Position numbers and translations under genes: made by a program
In this document: positions 12,629-16,571 of the stretch, piece by piece
Numbering within the stretch: the stretch's first letter is position 1
How the letters are laid out: each line of letters begins with the position of its first letter
The notes under the pieces: model-generated
What the model was told of the DNA's origin: nothing
Databases searched by the model: none
Seen by the model: the letters and a program-made list of their open reading frames with translations, nothing else
Assembly: GCA_023422565.1 (NCBI GenBank)
Contig: JAFAGR010000101.1
Coordinates: forward strand, 1 to 16,571
Direction of reading: 5' to 3'
Length of the DNA: 16,571 bases
Source of the DNA: Bacteroidota bacterium
GTDB lineage: Bacteria > Bacteroidota > Bacteroidia > Chitinophagales > Chitinophagaceae

Positions 12629-15038
12629 TTCCTTTCCCTTCCAGCGCCAGTTCCAGCACCTGCATCATCGTTTTCACGTAATGGAATTTTATTCCTTTTA
12701 TAAATGAAGGATTAATTTCTGTAACGTCTTTTTCGTTTTGAGTAGAGAGGATGATCTCTTTAATTCCGCTTCTTTTTGCGGCAAGAACTTTTTCCTTAAT
12801 ACCGCCAACAGGCAATACCTGTCCGCGTAAAGTGATCTCGCCAGACATAGCAAGGTAAGGCTTTACCTTTCGGTTTGAATACGCACTGGCGAGCGCGGTC
12901 ATCATCGTTATGCCTGCACTTGGCCCGTCTTTCGGAACCGCACCTTCAGGGATATGAATGTGGGCCGTTTGTTTTACAAATGAAGAAGGTTCCATTTTCA
13001 ACTTCCTCGCATTAGCTGAAAGCCAGGTAAGCGCCGTGCTCGCACTTTCCTTCATTACATTGCCCAGGTTACCCGTCAATTTTAATTCGCCCTTGCCCTC
13101 GATGAGTTGCGCTTCAATAAAAAGAATGTCTCCGCCAACATAAGTCCAGGCAAGGCCCACCGCAACTCCGGGCATATTCGCCATTCTGTAGCTCTCATTG
13201 CTATATCTTGGCTTATTCAGAATTTTTTCAAGGTCGGGAGCCGTAATGGTTGTTTTTAATTTTCCCTTCATCACCAATTCTTTCGCCTGGTATCGCATTA
13301 TACTTGCCAGTTGCCGGTCCAGTTCGCGAACACCGCTTTCCCTGGTGTAATCTGCAATCACTCTTTCAATGATAGCGTCACTCATTTTAAATGCGTCTTT
13401 TTTCAGGCCATGCATTTCAAGTTGTTTGGGAATTAGATGCCTTTTTGCTATCTCAATTTTTTCTTCCACGGCGTAACCGCTGAGGTCTATTATTTCTAAC
13501 CTGTCTCGTAGGGCAGGTTGAATGGAACTTAAAGAATTTGCAGTGGCAATAAATAGCACTTTGCTGAGGTCATACTCCAGTTCAAGGTAATTATCGTAAA
13601 AAGTATTGTTTTGCTCAGGGTCCAGTACTTCCAGCAGGGCAGAAGACGGGTCACCGCGATGATCGCTTCCCACCTTATCAATTTCATCGAGAATCATTAC
13701 GGGGTTGCCGGATTTTGTTTTACGTATTGACTGAATGATCCGCCCGGGCATTGCGCCAATGTACGTTTTCCTGTGGCCGCGGATCTCGCTTTCATCATGA
13801 AGGCCACCGAGGCTCACTCTCACATACTTTCTTTGAATGGCAGCGGCAATGCTTTTACCAAGACTCGTTTTACCAATTCCCGGAGGGCCGACAAAACAAA
13901 GAATCGGACTCTTCATATCACCCTTAAGCTTTAGCACGGCAAGATATTCGAGGATCCTGTCCTTGATCTTTTCCATCCCGTAATGATCGTGATCAAGAAT
14001 CTTTTTCGCTTTCTTCAGGTCGTAATGATCCTGCGTGTATTCTTCCCACGGAAGGTCAAGCATCAGGTCAAGGTGATTATACACTACAGAATAATCGGGC
14101 GTGGAAGGGTGCATTCTTTCAAGCCTTTCGAGGCCTTTATGAAACATATCTTTCGCAGCCTTTGGCCATTTTTTTTGCTCGGCCCTTTTCTGCATCTCCT
14201 TTACCTCCGCCACATTATCGCCACCGAGCTCATCTTTAATGGCCTTCATTTGTTGCTGAAGGAAATATTCTCTTTGCTGCTTATCGAGCTCGGCGCGGGT
14301 TTTATTGGTTACCTTATTTTTAAGTTCTGCATATTGGAGTTCGGTCTGCATTAAATTAAGCAACAACTCCGCTCTTGCTTTAAGATCGTTTATCTCAAGT
14401 AGCAATTGTTTTTGCTTGATATCACTGCTCAGGTTACTGCTCACAAAATGAATAAGGAAGGAAGGGTTTTCTATATTCTTTAGAATTATCCCCGCCTCGC
14501 TGGGAAGATTGGGAGAGAGGCCAACAATTTGTCCGGCAAGATCCTTAATGCTTCCTACAAGTGCTTTAAAATTTGCATCATCTTCACCAGGTTGCTCGTC
14601 TGTAAGAAAGGTCACTTTCGCCTTGAAGTATGGTTCGTCTTCCACCACTTCATCAAGCTTGAACCTTTTTTTTCCCTGGATGATTATAGTAGTTCCTCCA
14701 TCAGGCATTTTAATCAGCTTCACAATCTTTGCCACTGTACCGATGTCTTCCAGGTCGCTCACTGTAGGCTCCTCTACCGAACTGTCTTTTTGCGCCACCA
14801 CGCCAATCAATTTGTCAGCCTTATAAGCATCGGTCACTGCCTTAATACTTTTATCTCTGCCAACGGTAATGGGAATTACCACACCGGGAAAAAGTACAGT
14901 ATTTCTTAGTGGGAGAATAGGCAAAACAGCCGGAAAGTCGCTACCATCGTCTTTATCATCATCATCCTCATTCAATGGAATAATCGGCATAAATTCCAGT
15001 TCATCTTCATTTCGGTCGAGGAAATATCTTTTATCCAT
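12624..15038 (-). CDS. lon: ATP-dependent Lon protease (LonA)
   Basis: This 804-residue protein is a full-length LonA, a cytoplasmic hexamer that unfolds and degrades misfolded and regulatory proteins. Residues 37-230 form the N-terminal substrate-binding domain, starting LPILPLRNTVLFPG. A coiled coil follows (about 231-300, QREYFLQQQMKAIKDELGG). The AAA+ module has Walker A GPPGIGKT (384-391), Walker B MILDEID (448-454) and the arginine region RDRLE (511-515). The protease domain has catalytic Ser707 in PKDGPSAGIT and Lys750 in GGIKEK; the 43-residue spacing equals that of the known Ser-Lys dyad. An acidic run (EDDDDKDD, 24-31) precedes the first domain. The gene is divergent from the cca-type gene across 123 bases, with a perfect TAnnTTTG box about 26 bases upstream of its start, and converges with the membrane protein gene at its 3' end. 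No HrcA/CIRCE-type heat-shock operator is seen. Confidence 0.98.
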   Translation of the reverse strand: MDKRYFLDRNEDELEFMPIIPLNEDDDDKDDGSDFPAVLPILPLRNTVLFPGVVIPITVGRDKSIKAVTDAYKADKLIGVVAQKDSSVEEPTVSDLEDIGTVAKIVKLIKMPDGGTTIIIQGKKRFKLDEVVEDEPYFKAKVTFLTDEQPGEDDANFKALVGSIKDLAGQIVGLSPNLPSEAGIILKNIENPSFLIHFVSSNLSSDIKQKQLLLEINDLKARAELLLNLMQTELQYAELKNKVTNKTRAELDKQQREYFLQQQMKAIKDELGGDNVAEVKEMQKRAEQKKWPKAAKDMFHKGLERLERMHPSTPDYSVVYNHLDLMLDLPWEEYTQDHYDLKKAKKILDHDHYGMEKIKDRILEYLAVLKLKGDMKSPILCFVGPPGIGKTSLGKSIAAAIQRKYVRVSLGGLHDESEIRGHRKTYIGAMPGRIIQSIRKTKSGNPVMILDEIDKVGSDHRGDPSSALLEVLDPEQNNTFYDNYLELEYDLSKVLFIATANSLSSIQPALRDRLEIIDLSGYAVEEKIEIAKRHLIPKQLEMHGLKKDAFKMSDAIIERVIADYTRESGVRELDRQLASIMRYQAKELVMKGKLKTTITAPDLEKILNKPRYSNESYRMANMPGVAVGLAWTYVGGDILFIEAQLIEGKGELKLTGNLGNVMKESASTALTWLSANARKLKMEPSSFVKQTAHIHIPEGAVPKDGPSAGITMMTALASAYSNRKVKPYLAMSGEITLRGQVLPVGGIKEKVLAAKRSGIKEIILSTQNEKDVTEINPSFIKGIKFHYVKTMMQVLELALEGKGS

Positions 15039-15064
15039 ATAATATATTCAGCTTGTCAGTTTGG

Positions 15065-15072
15065 CAAAATTA
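15065..15072 (-). promoter_or_regulatory. lon: Bacteroidota -7 promoter box for lon (TAATTTTG on minus strand)
   Basis: On the minus strand bases 15072-15065 read TAATTTTG, a perfect TAnnTTTG match, 26 bases upstream of the lon ATG. This predicts a leader of about 20 nt. No clear TTG -33 element is present at the usual distance. This is the best promoter candidate in the lon-cca divergent region. Confidence 0.5.
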
Positions 15073-15161
15073 GCCGGATTAAACCGATTAATTTATGTGG
15101 ATGGTAATGTGGTCAAGTATAATGCCGAAGTAAAGAAACAACTCTTCTTATCTTGCAACTC

Positions 15162-16568
15162 ATGGATATCGCCTGCACCGTACAGGAATTAGAATTGCTC
15201 AAAAAGATCGCCGCAGCGGCGCAGGGTTGCAATACGCCCTCATATCTTGTTGGCGGCTTTGTTCGCGACAAAATAATGAAGCGGCCCACAAAGGACATCG
15301 ATATTGTGTGCATTGGTGATGCGATTTCGGTTGCGCAAAAGCTTGCGGGCGAAAGGGGTGCGGTAAATGTGTTTAAAAATTTTGGAACCGCACAGGTGGT
15401 GATAGATGGCTACGATGTTGAATTTGTCGGCGCGAGAAAGGAGAGTTATGCGCATCACAGCAGAAAACCTGTTGTGGAGCCGGGTACGTTGGAAGATGAT
15501 CAGAATCGCCGCGATTTCACGATCAACGCCATGGCGATAAGTTTAAATCATAACGATTTTGGTAAGCTGGTTGATCCTTTTAATGGTCTTCAGCATATAA
15601 AGGAAAGTAAACTCGTAACGCCGCTTGAGCCCGGGATAACATTCAGCGATGATCCTCTTCGGATGATGAGAGGAGTGCGTTTTGCAAGTCAATTGAAATT
15701 TGAACTTGATGCAAACACTTTTAATGCTATAAAGGAAAATGCGCATCGTATAAAAATTGTTAGCGGAGAAAGAATAGCAGAGGAGTTAAACAAGATCTTG
15801 TTGTGTGAAAAACCTTCCGTAGGTTTTCAGTTACTATTTGATTCCGGTTTATTGCAGATCATTTTTCCGCAAATGGTGGCATTGGCGGGCGCTGAATACA
15901 TTGATGGTTTAGGCCATAAAGATAATTTCGCGCACACCTTGCAGGTGGTGGATAATATTTCAAAGAAAACGGATGATCTGTGGCTGCGTTGGGCTGCGGT
16001 ATTACATGATATTGCTAAACCTGCCACGAAGAGGTTTGAAGAAGGCCATGGCTGGACGTTTCACGGGCATGAAGTAGTAGGGGGAAGAATGGTGCCGAAA
16101 ATATTTGCGCAATTGAAGTTGCCGCAGAATGAAAAAATGAAGTTCGTTCGAAAGATGGTAGAGATGCATTTGCGCCCTATCGGACTTACGAAAGACAACA
16201 TAACGGATTCGGCTATCCGAAGATTATTATTTGATGCCGGTGATGATTTTGAGAGCCTGATGATGTTGTGCGAAGCAGACATTACCTCCAAAAATGCGCA
16301 GAAGAAAAAACGTTTTCTTGAAAACTTTGAAATGGTAAGGCAGCGCTGTGCTGAAGTGGAAGAGAAAGATCATATTCGCAACTGGCAACCGCCAATAACA
16401 GGAGAAATCATCATGCACAAATTTAATTTGAAACCCGGCCGCGAAGTGGGAATTATAAAGAATGCAATAAGGGAGGCGATCTTGGATGGAGTTATTCCGA
16501 ACAATTATGAAGCTGCGTTTGAGTTGATGATTGAGAAGGCAAAAGAGATGGGATTGGGGGATGTGTAG
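15162..16568 (+). CDS. cca: CCA tRNA nucleotidyltransferase / poly(A) polymerase family, with HD domain
   Basis: This 468-residue protein belongs to the class II nucleotidyltransferases that add or repair the CCA end of tRNAs; the same family includes poly(A) polymerases. The head domain has YLVGGFVRD (28-36) and the metal-binding DID (45-47) in RPTKDIDIV. RRDFTINAMA (116-125) is the template-independent enzyme motif, and DDPLRMMRGVRFASQL (163-178) is the next conserved block. After the neck, an HD domain contributes His258 and His282-Asp283 in VLHDIAKP, giving possible phosphohydrolase activity as in other HD-bearing CCA enzymes. I chose the ATG at 15162 rather than the in-frame TTG at 15153. 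The TATCTTGC at 15149-15156 resembles a -7 box with one T missing, so the promoter is uncertain. The TAG stop at 16566 shows the gene is complete. tRNA CCA addition is the likelier role; distinguishing it from poly(A) activity is not possible from the motifs alone. Confidence 0.92.
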   Translation: MDIACTVQELELLKKIAAAAQGCNTPSYLVGGFVRDKIMKRPTKDIDIVCIGDAISVAQKLAGERGAVNVFKNFGTAQVVIDGYDVEFVGARKESYAHHSRKPVVEPGTLEDDQNRRDFTINAMAISLNHNDFGKLVDPFNGLQHIKESKLVTPLEPGITFSDDPLRMMRGVRFASQLKFELDANTFNAIKENAHRIKIVSGERIAEELNKILLCEKPSVGFQLLFDSGLLQIIFPQMVALAGAEYIDGLGHKDNFAHTLQVVDNISKKTDDLWLRWAAVLHDIAKPATKRFEEGHGWTFHGHEVVGGRMVPKIFAQLKLPQNEKMKFVRKMVEMHLRPIGLTKDNITDSAIRRLLFDAGDDFESLMMLCEADITSKNAQKKKRFLENFEMVRQRCAEVEEKDHIRNWQPPITGEIIMHKFNLKPGREVGIIKNAIREAILDGVIPNNYEAAFELMIEKAKEMGLGDV

Positions 16569-16571
16569 GAG

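Noticed and set aside
13983..14909. Plus-strand open frames of 105-126 codons inside lon
   Set aside because: They are antisense to intact LonA coding sequence with all motifs present; the translations show no recognisable domain.

Overview
The window looks like ordinary chromosomal DNA from a member of the Bacteroidota, probably near the Chitinophagaceae/Sphingobacteriales. The evidence is indirect: perfect TAnnTTTG promoter boxes (the Bacteroidota -7 element) a short distance upstream of genes, many lipoproteins with an SC lipobox, a LuxE-like acyl-protein synthetase without lux partners, a large hybrid kinase next to stand-alone CheR and CheB, and short-period degenerate repeats between genes. 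No mobile element, phage gene, CRISPR array, rRNA or tRNA was found. No gene-free stretch exceeds about 240 bases.

Left part (about 1-8190). A possible structured repeat (1-52) is followed by a DUF4136-type lipoprotein gene on the minus strand. Next comes a compact five-gene sensory operon transcribed leftwards from 8187 to 853. In order of transcription it encodes a soluble REC-PAS-histidine kinase, a 1333-residue membrane hybrid kinase (NIT-like sensor, HAMP, GAF, Glu/Gln-rich coiled coil, kinase, three receivers), a single-domain response regulator, a CheR methyltransferase and a receiver-less CheB methylesterase. Spacing is 26 nt, 1 nt, a 20-nt overlap and a 19-nt overlap, so the five proteins very likely work together. 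The set has five receivers and two kinases, but no chemoreceptor, CheA, CheW, HPt domain or DNA-binding output. The obvious enzymatic outputs are therefore CheR and CheB.

Middle part (about 8190-12490). A LuxE-like adenylate-forming enzyme gene (minus) is divergent from a rightward group: a small lipoprotein, a UbiA-fold membrane protein that keeps only the second Asp motif, an M42 metallo-aminopeptidase with its own promoter box, and a four-helix membrane protein. Stops and starts overlap by 1 nt and 4 nt in the two coupled pairs.

Right part (about 12480-16571). The rightward group converges on lon. The junction is filled by a 7-bp-period array followed by an 8-bp-period array, and these run into the 3' ends of both genes. 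lon (ATP-dependent protease, minus) is divergent from a complete CCA-adding/poly(A) polymerase family gene (plus) that ends three bases before the window edge.

Five starts were examined closely. The DUF4136 lipoprotein, the LuxE-like gene and the cca-type gene probably start at an ATG inside the longest open frame. The REC-PAS-kinase has only one possible start. The start of the four-helix membrane protein is ambiguous.
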